This document shows positions 32,030 through 37,279 of a DNA stretch of 37,279 nt, in pieces. Source of the DNA: a virus. The notes under the pieces were generated by a model. It saw only the letters and a list, made by a program, of their open reading frames with translations, was not told the DNA's origin and ran no database searches. Every line of letters begins with the position of its first letter. Within the stretch, counting starts at the first letter, position 1. Made by a program: the position numbers and the translations under genes. Location of the stretch: positions 1 to 37,279 of IMG/VR virus record IMGVR_UViG_3300042466_000204, one strand, 5' to 3'.

Positions 32030-32234
32030 AAGAGCGGTACGATCTTGCGTATTCTGTGAGAGAAACGGAATTAAGGCTGACCCCGACATGGAAGACCATC
32101 CAGAAGCAGGAGAGATACTCTTCAACCACTTCATGGGAATGGTAGAGCCTCGATTGACAGAACTGCTAGAGAATCCTAGATATGTTATTAAGCTACAACT
32201 GATAACTAGACACTTACACCACAATTACAGATAA
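32004..32234 (+). CDS. 76-aa unknown protein
   Basis: From the ATG at 32004; a TTG codon before it is less likely. It contains SCVFCERNGI, a Cys-x2-Cys pair near residues 14-17, and a conserved-looking helical end. The Cys pair is too little for a zinc site on its own. Function unknown; stop overlaps the next start (TAATG). Confidence 0.6.
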   Translation: MKYSKEQIKRAVRSCVFCERNGIKADPDMEDHPEAGEILFNHFMGMVEPRLTELLENPRYVIKLQLITRHLHHNYR

Positions 32235-32425
32235 TGATTAAATATAAATACGAAGAGTTGGACTTTTATGTCGATTCAGAAACAGGAAACTTGGTTATTG
32301 ACTATAAAGAAAATATAGCCGAAATAGAAAACCATGTAGCTATTGAGCTTATTGAAATATTAAGACAAAAGCTTTATCTACACAAGGAACAGAAAGAAAG
32401 TGTAATTAAACGATTCTTTAAATAA
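32234..32425 (+). CDS. 63-aa unknown protein
   Basis: A small acidic-then-basic protein: strands (YKYEELDFYVDSETGNLVI) then a helix (HVAIELIEILRQKLYL) and basic end. It is in a tight run of small genes. No recognised family. Confidence 0.55.
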   Translation: MIKYKYEELDFYVDSETGNLVIDYKENIAEIENHVAIELIEILRQKLYLHKEQKESVIKRFFK

Positions 32426-32426
32426 G

Positions 32427-32735
32427 ATGGAAGAAGCTCAAGTACTCAATCCCTTTGGATACCTATCTGCGACCAAGGTACTCGATGAAAACCGCAAACC
32501 TAGTGAGTGGTGGATTGAGTACCTGGAGTTTAATGAAATAGTTGCTGAAAACGAGTTCTATGTTCTGTTTGGAGATGGCTTACTTATTAAGAAAGGAAGG
32601 TCTAAGTTTAGAACTAGCCAATATCTAAAAGGAGATAGGTTTATCTCGTTCAAGCAATACTATGATAAAGAAAAGCTACTTAAAGAAGACATCAATTATA
32701 ATTTTGTCTCTGTTGCTCACGACCTGTTTAGTTAA
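32427..32735 (+). CDS. 102-aa unknown protein
   Basis: A soluble protein with aromatic-rich strands (EWWIEYLEFNEIVAENEFYV, LLIKKGRSKFRTSQY) and a C-terminal helix. It lies one base after the preceding stop. I do not recognise the family; the position suggests an early accessory protein. Confidence 0.6.
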   Translation: MEEAQVLNPFGYLSATKVLDENRKPSEWWIEYLEFNEIVAENEFYVLFGDGLLIKKGRSKFRTSQYLKGDRFISFKQYYDKEKLLKEDINYNFVSVAHDLFS

Positions 32736-32765
32736 ATGGTGGATTGAGTTTTTAAAGATACACGC

Positions 32766-33053
32766 ATGACACCTCCATTCGCAATCCAGGTAGAAGAAGT
32801 TCTTGATAGCATAGAGAAAATGCTTATCGAGAAGAATCGTAAGTATGGCAACTCAGCTCTTGAGCCTCTAGGAGTATTCAGTCAGTTGTCCGCAAAACAA
32901 GGACTACTGATCCGCATCGATGACAAGCTAAAGAGAATCAAGAACGGAAGCTTAGAGAAAGATGATGAGGATGTGGTAAACGATTTGATTGGTTATTTAG
33001 TACTTCTAAAGATTAGCGATAATGTAAACCACGCTTTACAAAAACAGTATTAA
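32766..33053 (+). CDS. Nmad1 / MazG-like nucleotide-associated protein
   Basis: A 95-aa all-helical protein with MLIEKNRKYGNSAL, RIDDKLKRIKNG and DDEDVVNDLIGYLVL. This is the pattern of the Nmad1 (DUF1599) family, related to MazG-like folds and often found with DNA-modification genes. The EDVVND acidic cluster would hold metal if it is catalytic. It may manage a nucleotide pool. The Nmad1 link is from memory. Confidence 0.7.
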   Translation: MTPPFAIQVEEVLDSIEKMLIEKNRKYGNSALEPLGVFSQLSAKQGLLIRIDDKLKRIKNGSLEKDDEDVVNDLIGYLVLLKISDNVNHALQKQY

Positions 33054-33062
33054 TTGTAAAAT

Positions 33063-33257
33063 ATGCCTGATATCGCAAAATGCCTGGGGACAAATTGTCC
33101 CTACAAAGAAACTTGTTACCGCTATAGCTCAGAGCCTAGCGATTGGCAAAGCTATTTTTCTGTTCCTCCAATCAAAGATGGCAAATGCGATATGTATTGG
33201 GGAGACAATGCAGAAGCTATTTTTAACCAGCTCAAGGATATTGTCAAGCCTAAATAA
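33063..33257 (+). CDS. Small Cys-rich (zinc-binding candidate) phage protein
   Basis: A 64-aa protein with four Cys (7, 12, 18, 42), in the pattern KCLGTNCPYKETCYRY and GKCDMYW. A 'C-x4-C-x5-C ... C' set with Trp/Tyr suggests a small metal-binding module. Similar short proteins recur in phage early regions. It is the last gene of the rightward block. Confidence 0.65.
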   Translation: MPDIAKCLGTNCPYKETCYRYSSEPSDWQSYFSVPPIKDGKCDMYWGDNAEAIFNQLKDIVKPK

Positions 33258-33259
33258 GT

Positions 33260-33280
33260 AATTCGGAAAATATCCGAATT
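33260..33280. terminator. Stem-loop between convergent blocks
   Basis: AATTCGGA (33260-33267) pairs perfectly with TCCGAATT (33273-33280) over a 5-base loop. It lies just past the last early gene and 88 bases before the end of the leftward lysis block. The lack of a clean T-run makes it a probable but weak bidirectional terminator. It shares the core GGAAAATATCC with the capsid terminator at 13837-13859. Confidence 0.55.
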
Positions 33281-33367
33281 GTATAATAAATAATGACCCA
33301 AGAGCAGATCCAACGGTATGCTACTTGGGTACCTATAAGTTCACAGATTGGGAACTTTTGTTAACCT

Positions 33368-33904
33368 TTAGAATAACTTTTTACTCACTCCTATCTGATG
33401 TACCTTCTCCATTGGCTGGTACTGATACTGAAACAAATACTTGTTGTCCAAGTAGGAAACAGATGCACTCGGTTTTAACAAAGAGTTGACTCCTGCACCC
33501 AAATATAATCCCTTCGGTTTTTCAATAATTGTCTTGGTTTCTGTGTTCGTAATTGTATTCGTTACCACAGGAATCTTATAGTCGTTCGTAGCGGTCATTT
33601 TAAGCACTTCTCCGAGGACTTCTCCGCTGAGATATGTATTACCATACTCGAAAGGTATAGTGGTCTTAAACAGGCTAATTTGTGGCTTAAAATCGATTAG
33701 GATTGTATCCCTTAAAACTTCGGTTTTTATCTTGGTTTTAGGGATGTAAACTGTCTCCAATTTGTCGACAAACAAAGTGTCCGTTTTTGTCACGGTTTCA
33801 AACTTGTAGACAGTCTCCTGCTCATGTCTAGGGTAGACTACGAAAGTTAAAATTACCCCTGCAAGAAAAGCAAAAATAGCTATTCTAATTCTTTGATCCT
33901 CCAT
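33368..33904 (-). CDS. Inner-membrane anchored protein with outer-membrane-like C-terminus (spanin-like candidate)
   Basis: 178 aa from the ATG at 33904; the longer upstream frame is a shadow of the 50-aa gene. Residues about 6-24 (IAIFAFLAGVILTFVVYP) form one membrane helix. A periplasmic segment rich in Thr/Lys/Glu strands follows. The C-terminus alternates polar and hydrophobic residues (GLYLGAGVNS, SASVSYL, KYLFQYQYQ, VHQIGVSKKLF) and ends in Phe, as outer-membrane beta-barrel strands do. Similar DUF6808-type proteins occur in Bacteroides phages (from memory). It may link inner and outer membranes in lysis. Confidence 0.6.
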   Translation of the reverse strand: MEDQRIRIAIFAFLAGVILTFVVYPRHEQETVYKFETVTKTDTLFVDKLETVYIPKTKIKTEVLRDTILIDFKPQISLFKTTIPFEYGNTYLSGEVLGEVLKMTATNDYKIPVVTNTITNTETKTIIEKPKGLYLGAGVNSLLKPSASVSYLDNKYLFQYQYQPMEKVHQIGVSKKLF

Positions 33905-34037
33905 TGGTGTATTGAAAATAACATACAGCAGCTCTTTGTTTACTTTCAGGGAACTCTCGTTCCATAATTGGGTCGACAATGCATCGTGAGATAAACTCAC
34001 TTTGTGTCTCGGCAGGCTTTGGCTTAGGTAGTGGCAT
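33885..34037 (-). CDS. 50-aa MPLPKPK-type small phage protein
   Basis: A short frame: MPLPKPKPAETQSEFISR, then CIVDPIMEREFPESKQRAAV with C near residue 19, ending GGSKN. It matches a motif ('MPLPxPxxGExxxxFxxRC...DPxMxxEFPdxxQRxAVC') that commonly stands at the N-terminus of head-maturation or other phage proteins, or alone. Here it is alone, in the lysis block. Its start shares an A with the previous stop (TAATG). Confidence 0.75.
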   Translation of the reverse strand: MPLPKPKPAETQSEFISRCIVDPIMEREFPESKQRAAVCYFQYTNGGSKN

Positions 34038-34258
34038 TATTGTTCGATAAATAGGTTGTCTTCTTCAAGTATCTTTCTTAATTCCTTACGGCAAAAATCA
34101 TAAGCTTTATAAGTATCTTCAGATAATTCCTTGTATTTCATTTCAGAGCGTAAAAGCTGGTCCAACTCCCAATGGGCGCCTTTATATTTATGTCCGTTTA
34201 TTGCCGCGTGGAAATCGTTATTCTCTTCAGGCAAATTAAATTCTAGTATTGCTTTCAT
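34037..34258 (-). CDS. 73-aa conserved phage hypothetical
   Basis: MKAILEFNLPEENNDF at the start, then AINGHKYKGAHWELDQLLRS and a helical end (FCRKELRKILEEDNL). This resembles a short family widespread in siphophage genomes ('MKAILEFNLPEE...') with no assigned function. It is coupled to the metallophosphoesterase by ATGA at 34255-34258. Confidence 0.8.
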   Translation of the reverse strand: MKAILEFNLPEENNDFHAAINGHKYKGAHWELDQLLRSEMKYKELSEDTYKAYDFCRKELRKILEEDNLFIEQ

Positions 34259-35136
34259 AACGGAAATTTATGTGAATCTACTAATAGTTCATAATTATCT
34301 GACCCATCTTTTACATACCTTCTGCCATGCAAGGTCAAAATTCTGCCTCCAACTGGCTTAACTGGTGCCCCTCTTTCAATATGCCATCCTTGGCTACCAT
34401 CACCGTACTCTTCCTTGTATGTACCTGTAATAGCAAGGTGAATCTGCTTTTGCTGAAGTTCGTAAATTCGCTTTCCTTTGTTATACTGAAGGGTATCTCT
34501 AACATCATTTCTACTTGAGTTCTCATGAATGTGACCCATCACAAAGATGTCCATGTTTTCATACATCTCTAATGATCTTGTTAAGTTAATGGCACCACGT
34601 GTAACAATTCCTCCTAAACCGATTCCGTGATGGTACTTCAAATTTTTTGTCATTGAAGTGCTAGGTCTTAAATCATATTTAATAACTATCCACCCACCAT
34701 ATCCACCCACATATACATTGCTTTTATTCTTGTAGTTAAATAGGTCTACAAATCTTTGAAGGATGTCAGTTTCAGAATACTTAATTATAGAAGTTTCATG
34801 GTTGCCATATCCAATAACAGTTAATATTGAAGCATAAGGAGACCACCACTCTACCGCAGTTTCTACTATGCTATCCAAGTACTTTGCGTTATTATGCTCA
34901 GGCCTTATGTCTGACTTGTTGTTTCTGCGATCCATACGGCCCTGCATACAGCAAAAAAAATCCCCATTAATAAAAATAGGGATATTCTGCTCAAGGCAAT
35001 AGTCAAGATGTCTCTTTAACATTTCACGATCACACTTAGGATTATCCCAGTGAATATCTGAAAGTAAAGCTACCTGATTCTCTTCTGTTTTTAGTGAAAG
35101 AGAATGCACATTACGTGCTATTTTTATAAGTTCCAT
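34255..35136 (-). CDS. Calcineurin-like metallophosphoesterase
   Basis: 293 aa with the full motif set: LSDIHW (Asp27, His29), INGDF (Asp59), GYGNHE (Asn112, His113), and MGHIHE (His202, His204). It binds two metals and hydrolyses phosphoesters, possibly DNA ends, nucleotides or signal molecules. It is longer than small phage phosphatases. Its place just after the endolysin, in the lysis block, is unusual. The start shares an A with the endolysin stop. Confidence 0.88.
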   Translation of the reverse strand: MELIKIARNVHSLSLKTEENQVALLSDIHWDNPKCDREMLKRHLDYCLEQNIPIFINGDFFCCMQGRMDRRNNKSDIRPEHNNAKYLDSIVETAVEWWSPYASILTVIGYGNHETSIIKYSETDILQRFVDLFNYKNKSNVYVGGYGGWIVIKYDLRPSTSMTKNLKYHHGIGLGGIVTRGAINLTRSLEMYENMDIFVMGHIHENSSRNDVRDTLQYNKGKRIYELQQKQIHLAITGTYKEEYGDGSQGWHIERGAPVKPVGGRILTLHGRRYVKDGSDNYELLVDSHKFPL

Positions 35137-35600
35137 TAAGGAATAGTTTGGTAAACTGTTTTGCCTCCAGACCGAACGGCCTTCAGCTTTTGCTTTCTAT
35201 TGCCTGTCTTGACGTAGCTAACATGAACCCAATCAGGATTTTTGTCTGTGCCAAACTCCCAGATTATCTGGTCAAAGTCCAAACGTGAAACAATAAAATC
35301 AAAAACCATCTTGTTAGTCACTCCACCTTTGCTGCCATCCATATCAATGTCAATGGCTTGACCTTTGCAATGCTGGGAGGATGCGCTGCCTTTTATAAAA
35401 GCATTTAATGCCTGGGACCTGTAACCACTACTAATAAAAATTGGAGTTTTAAAGTGCAATCTGATTGGCTCAAATACTTTCTCTGCTAGTAGCTTAAAGT
35501 TCTCCAAGTGTTCAGCAGTTGGAGTGTTGTCAATGCCGTGACGCTTTGCAGAATCGCTTCTAGTGACTTCTGCTAGGTTTAGATGTGTGCTAATTTTCAT
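35136..35600 (-). CDS. Endolysin, peptidase M15 family
   Basis: A 154-aa M15-type peptidase. SSGYRS at 57-62 precedes the zinc motif SSQHCKGQAIDID (His77, Asp84) and WVHVSY (His126). The enzyme would cut peptidoglycan cross-peptides (D-Ala-D-Ala or L-Ala-D-Glu type) at lysis. There is no signal peptide, so a holin is needed. The start overlaps the PAS gene by 11 bases. Confidence 0.9.
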   Translation of the reverse strand: MKISTHLNLAEVTRSDSAKRHGIDNTPTAEHLENFKLLAEKVFEPIRLHFKTPIFISSGYRSQALNAFIKGSASSQHCKGQAIDIDMDGSKGGVTNKMVFDFIVSRLDFDQIIWEFGTDKNPDWVHVSYVKTGNRKQKLKAVRSGGKTVYQTIP

Positions 35601-36348
35601 TCTTAGATTTTTTATCTTCTGAGGTTGCGTATTTAATACCCATAATAGTTCCTACAATAGAAAACGCATTGGTAAGCAGTACTGAAAACATATTGCTCCA
35701 CGTTGAGCCAATTATTTGCGTGTCTTTATTAGACAGAATTGCAAAGGAGTACATAATAGTAGTAATAAAGCCTACTGACATAATCACAAACAAAGCAGAC
35801 TTTACGATTACTTTAATAAGTTCGTTTTGGCTTTTTTTAATCGTAGCGTCTAGGTCATTTACCGCTGCATCCTTTTCTATTTCAATTGCTGCCCTTAGCT
35901 TGTTAGAGTTTTCTAACTCTGCTTTGACCTTGGCAGAAAGTTCTTCGATTTTATTCTTGCTGACAATCGTTTCTGTAATGTCGGTTGCAATCTTCATAAT
36001 CTTAGTTATTGCACCGCTCTCATCTAGGATTGGGTTGTATGTCGCTTGCAAGAAAATTGGGGTGCCGTCAATTTTGCGCCTTTCAAATTCTCCCTCATAA
36101 TACCTGCCTTCTCTAAGGGTCTCCCAGAACTTTATGTAATCGTCAGACTTTGAGTATTCGTAGCTAACAAAAATAGAATGGTGCTTGCCTATTAGCTTGT
36201 CGTGTTCGTTATCGGCTAATCCCATAGCCTTCAAAAAAATTACATTTACTCCAAGGATAAAACCGTTTAGGTCAAAGTAAATAATCGCATTGCTACGATT
36301 AATGGCCTCCATCCTGTAAAGCAGTTCCTCCTTGCTTAGATTTTTCAT
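35590..36348 (-). CDS. PAS sensor - coiled coil - two-helix membrane protein
   Basis: 252 aa. Residues about 12-125 are a PAS/PAC domain (YFDLNGFILGVN, GKHHSIFVS, FWETLREGRYYEGEFERR, ATYNPILDESG). It resembles the sensing PAS of chemoreceptor-like proteins such as BdlA/Aer. Residues ~126-176 form a charged helix, likely a coiled coil. Two membrane segments follow (about 182-205 and 219-240), ending in SEDKKSKNEN. No kinase, GGDEF or MCP signalling domain is present. It lies between a holin-like gene and endolysin, with ATGA and short overlaps, so it may be a sensing lysis regulator. Confidence 0.75.
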   Translation of the reverse strand: MKNLSKEELLYRMEAINRSNAIIYFDLNGFILGVNVIFLKAMGLADNEHDKLIGKHHSIFVSYEYSKSDDYIKFWETLREGRYYEGEFERRKIDGTPIFLQATYNPILDESGAITKIMKIATDITETIVSKNKIEELSAKVKAELENSNKLRAAIEIEKDAAVNDLDATIKKSQNELIKVIVKSALFVIMSVGFITTIMYSFAILSNKDTQIIGSTWSNMFSVLLTNAFSIVGTIMGIKYATSEDKKSKNEN

Positions 36349-36569
36349 TCCTTCTTAAAAATCTTTTCGGCTGCACTAATGCCTAGAGCAGCAGCAGACA
36401 ATGCTGCAACAGAATAAACCAAGGCTTCGCTTGGCTCGTTTACTGCATCGTGATTAGCATACAACGTGTAGCACAAAGCTACTGCTGAGAATACTCCTAC
36501 AAATCGTTTGCTGGATGCCTGTCCGTTTTCAGATAGAAAACCACTAGACCACTCAAAAAACTTTTTCAT
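36345..36569 (-). CDS. Holin-like small membrane protein
   Basis: 74 aa. The start is polar and aromatic (KKFFEWSSGFLSENGQASSKRF), followed by two hydrophobic segments (FVGVFSAVALCYTLYA and LVYSVAALSAAALGISA) and a short basic tail. The layout and the position just upstream of the PAS and endolysin genes fit a holin that forms holes timing lysis. ATGA couplings are on both sides. Confidence 0.7.
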   Translation of the reverse strand: MKKFFEWSSGFLSENGQASSKRFVGVFSAVALCYTLYANHDAVNEPSEALVYSVAALSAAALGISAAEKIFKKE

Positions 36570-36688
36570 CTTCCTTGACCTCTGTATTTTTTAGGCTTAT
36601 TAATGCTTTTAGAATATGCTTTCTTGGCTTTGCCGTTTCTACGTTTGCCAAATGGAGTTGCCTTAACTACGCTAGTTCCTTTTTTCAT
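36566..36688 (-). CDS. 40-aa highly basic protein
   Basis: A short frame, MKKGTSVVKATPFGKRRNGK..., with about 16 Lys/Arg in 40 residues and no membrane segment. Its start overlaps the previous stop by 17 bases; its stop is ATGA-linked to the holin-like gene. It could bind nucleic acid or be a small virion or lysis accessory. No recognised family. Confidence 0.65.
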   Translation of the reverse strand: MKKGTSVVKATPFGKRRNGKAKKAYSKSINKPKKYRGQGR

Positions 36689-36875
36689 TTTCTCGCTTGT
36701 CGTAAACCGCTTTCTCGTTTTTAATTTTGTAGACTAGGTAGACAATTGAAAGCAAAGAGATAATCATGGTAAGAACCACATTCAAGAAATCTATTCCGAT
36801 GGCTTGAAAAACATTTGCCACAAATGCCACAAGTGTCGATGGTACTCCTATTTCGTCTTTTTGCAAGATATTCAT
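36672..36875 (-). CDS. 67-aa membrane protein, first in the lysis block
   Basis: A small protein with two hydrophobic regions (TLVAFVANVFQAIGIDFL and VVLTMIISLLSIVYLVY) and a strongly charged C-terminus (KNEKAVYDKRENEKRN). This profile fits a holin or antiholin. With the second holin-like gene downstream, the pair could act as holin/antiholin. The promoter box lies 24 bases upstream of its ATG. Confidence 0.65.
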   Translation of the reverse strand: MNILQKDEIGVPSTLVAFVANVFQAIGIDFLNVVLTMIISLLSIVYLVYKIKNEKAVYDKRENEKRN

Positions 36876-36898
36876 GTTATCAATCGCTAATCGTTTAC

Positions 36899-36906
36899 CA
36901 AAAATA
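36899..36906 (-). promoter_or_regulatory. Candidate promoter (-7 box) of the lysis block
   Basis: On the minus strand TATTTTTG matches TAnnTTTG; a T-rich -33 area lies about 20 bases upstream. The predicted leader to the ATG at 36875 is about 17 bases. It sits immediately after the terminator ending the virion operon, as expected for a separate lysis transcript. Confidence 0.5.
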
Positions 36907-36924
36907 AGGCATTTAATAGGAAAT

Positions 36925-36949
36925 AAAAAAGGGCTATTTCTAGCCCTTT
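36925..36949 (-). terminator. Terminator at the end of the virion operon
   Basis: GGGCTA (36931-36936) pairs with TAGCCC (36941-36946), extended by AAA/TTT, with a TTTC loop. On the minus strand it is followed by a T-run (36925-36930). It closes the transcript that includes the junction-spanning last gene. Confidence 0.85.
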
Positions 36950-36972
36950 AAATCCTCGTTGATGGTTTACCA

Positions 36973-37260
36973 TTACTTTTCCTTTAAAGCCTCGTAGAGA
37001 GGCCCTAAAACAAGCACAGTAAAGCCTTTAGCCTTGACCTTCTCTTTGATTAGATCAGCATCGGATTTGCTTACTTCAATCTCTGCTTCGGAGTAGTAGA
37101 TTTTCTTCGCCAACTCGTAAAGACGAATCGGGTCTTCTTTCTCTTCGGCAGCAAACAATGCGTTGCCAACCATTTTAGAAAGGAGCATTTCTTCGCCTTT
37201 CTCGTTTTGGATTGCGTTGCCCTCGATGTCAGTTAGGGCGATTGCTAGATTTACATTCAT
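36973..37260 (-). CDS. Last gene of the virion operon (junction-spanning small protein)
   Basis: 95 aa, whole here. It has an N-terminal strand region (LAIALTDIEGNAIQNEKGEE), a helical middle (MVGNALFAAEEKEDPIRLYE) and a C-terminal VLVLGPLYEAL. I recognise no catalytic motif. Its fibre-proximal place suggests a virion or assembly role. The first 49 codons recur at the window start because of circularity. Confidence 0.75.
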   Translation of the reverse strand: MNVNLAIALTDIEGNAIQNEKGEEMLLSKMVGNALFAAEEKEDPIRLYELAKKIYYSEAEIEVSKSDADLIKEKVKAKGFTVLVLGPLYEALKEK

Positions 37261-37279
37261 ACAAGTGTAAGGTTTAATT
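37114..37279. repeat. Terminal direct repeat, right copy
   Basis: Matches 1-166 apart from one base (37240 G versus 127 T). See the left copy; together they imply a genome of about 37,113 bp. Confidence 0.93.

Noticed and set aside
33088-33102. Palindrome GGGACAAATTGTCCC as an operator
   Set aside because: It lies within the Cys-rich coding sequence and has no second copy; probably chance.
33293-33364. A 23-codon plus-strand frame after the stem-loop
   Set aside because: Too short, uncoupled, no family; it lies beyond the likely end of the early transcript.

Overview
The window is a complete or nearly complete tailed-phage genome of siphovirus type. Its first 166 bases recur at the end (1-166 = 37114-37279, one synonymous mismatch), so it reads as a circular or circularly permuted molecule of about 37,113 bp opened inside a gene. 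The host is most likely a member of the Bacteroidota: several promoters match the TTG/TTTG-N19-20-TAnnTTTG pattern of that phylum, Shine-Dalgarno sites are scarce, the DNA is AT-rich, and the gene families (DUF3987-type replicase, 'TDWxTFNNK' fibre modules, conserved small early proteins) are those common in Bacteroidota phages. No integrase, lysogeny repressor, tRNA or CRISPR array was seen, so I see no sign of lysogeny.

Block 1 (minus strand, from 21833 down to 1 and on through the junction to 36973) is the virion operon. In transcription order it holds small and large terminase, portal, a sugar-transfer/methylation cassette (methyltransferase plus two glycosyltransferase genes), prohead protease, HK97-type capsid, neck and connector genes, a Mu-F-like minor head protein, tail terminator, tail tube, tail chaperone with a -1 frameshift extension, tape measure, tail tip, a 1638-aa modular fibre, and two small genes. 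Terminators follow the capsid gene, the tail-tube gene and the last gene. A 56-aa gene on the opposite strand, with its own promoter and terminator, sits between tape measure and tail tip like a 'moron'.

Block 2 (plus strand, 21996-33257) is the early/replication block. It starts with tiny membrane peptides and unknown small proteins, then a regulatory region with five copies of a 12-mer. A chain of genes mostly coupled by ATGA overlaps follows: HTH protein, Erf annealing protein, PD-(D/E)XK exonuclease and a protein with three HTH units. Next come an iteron-like origin candidate and a prim-pol/DUF3987 replicase, then a PP-loop ATPase, a C5 cytosine methyltransferase (with a second long frame over it), a VRR-NUC-like nuclease, an Nmad1/MazG-like protein and many small proteins.

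Block 3 (minus strand, 36875-33368) is the lysis block: small membrane proteins, a holin-like protein, a PAS sensor joined through a coiled coil to two membrane helices, an M15-type endolysin, a metallophosphoesterase, and a protein anchored in the inner membrane whose C-terminus looks like outer-membrane beta-strands (spanin-like candidate). It meets block 2 head-on near 33260-33280, where there is a stem-loop.

The items most worth a second look are the PAS-membrane fusion in the lysis cassette, the dual-frame coding over the cytosine methyltransferase, the antisense moron, the two repeat arrays sharing one core, the tandem 71-bp repeat between the terminase genes, and the glycosylation cassette in the head operon.
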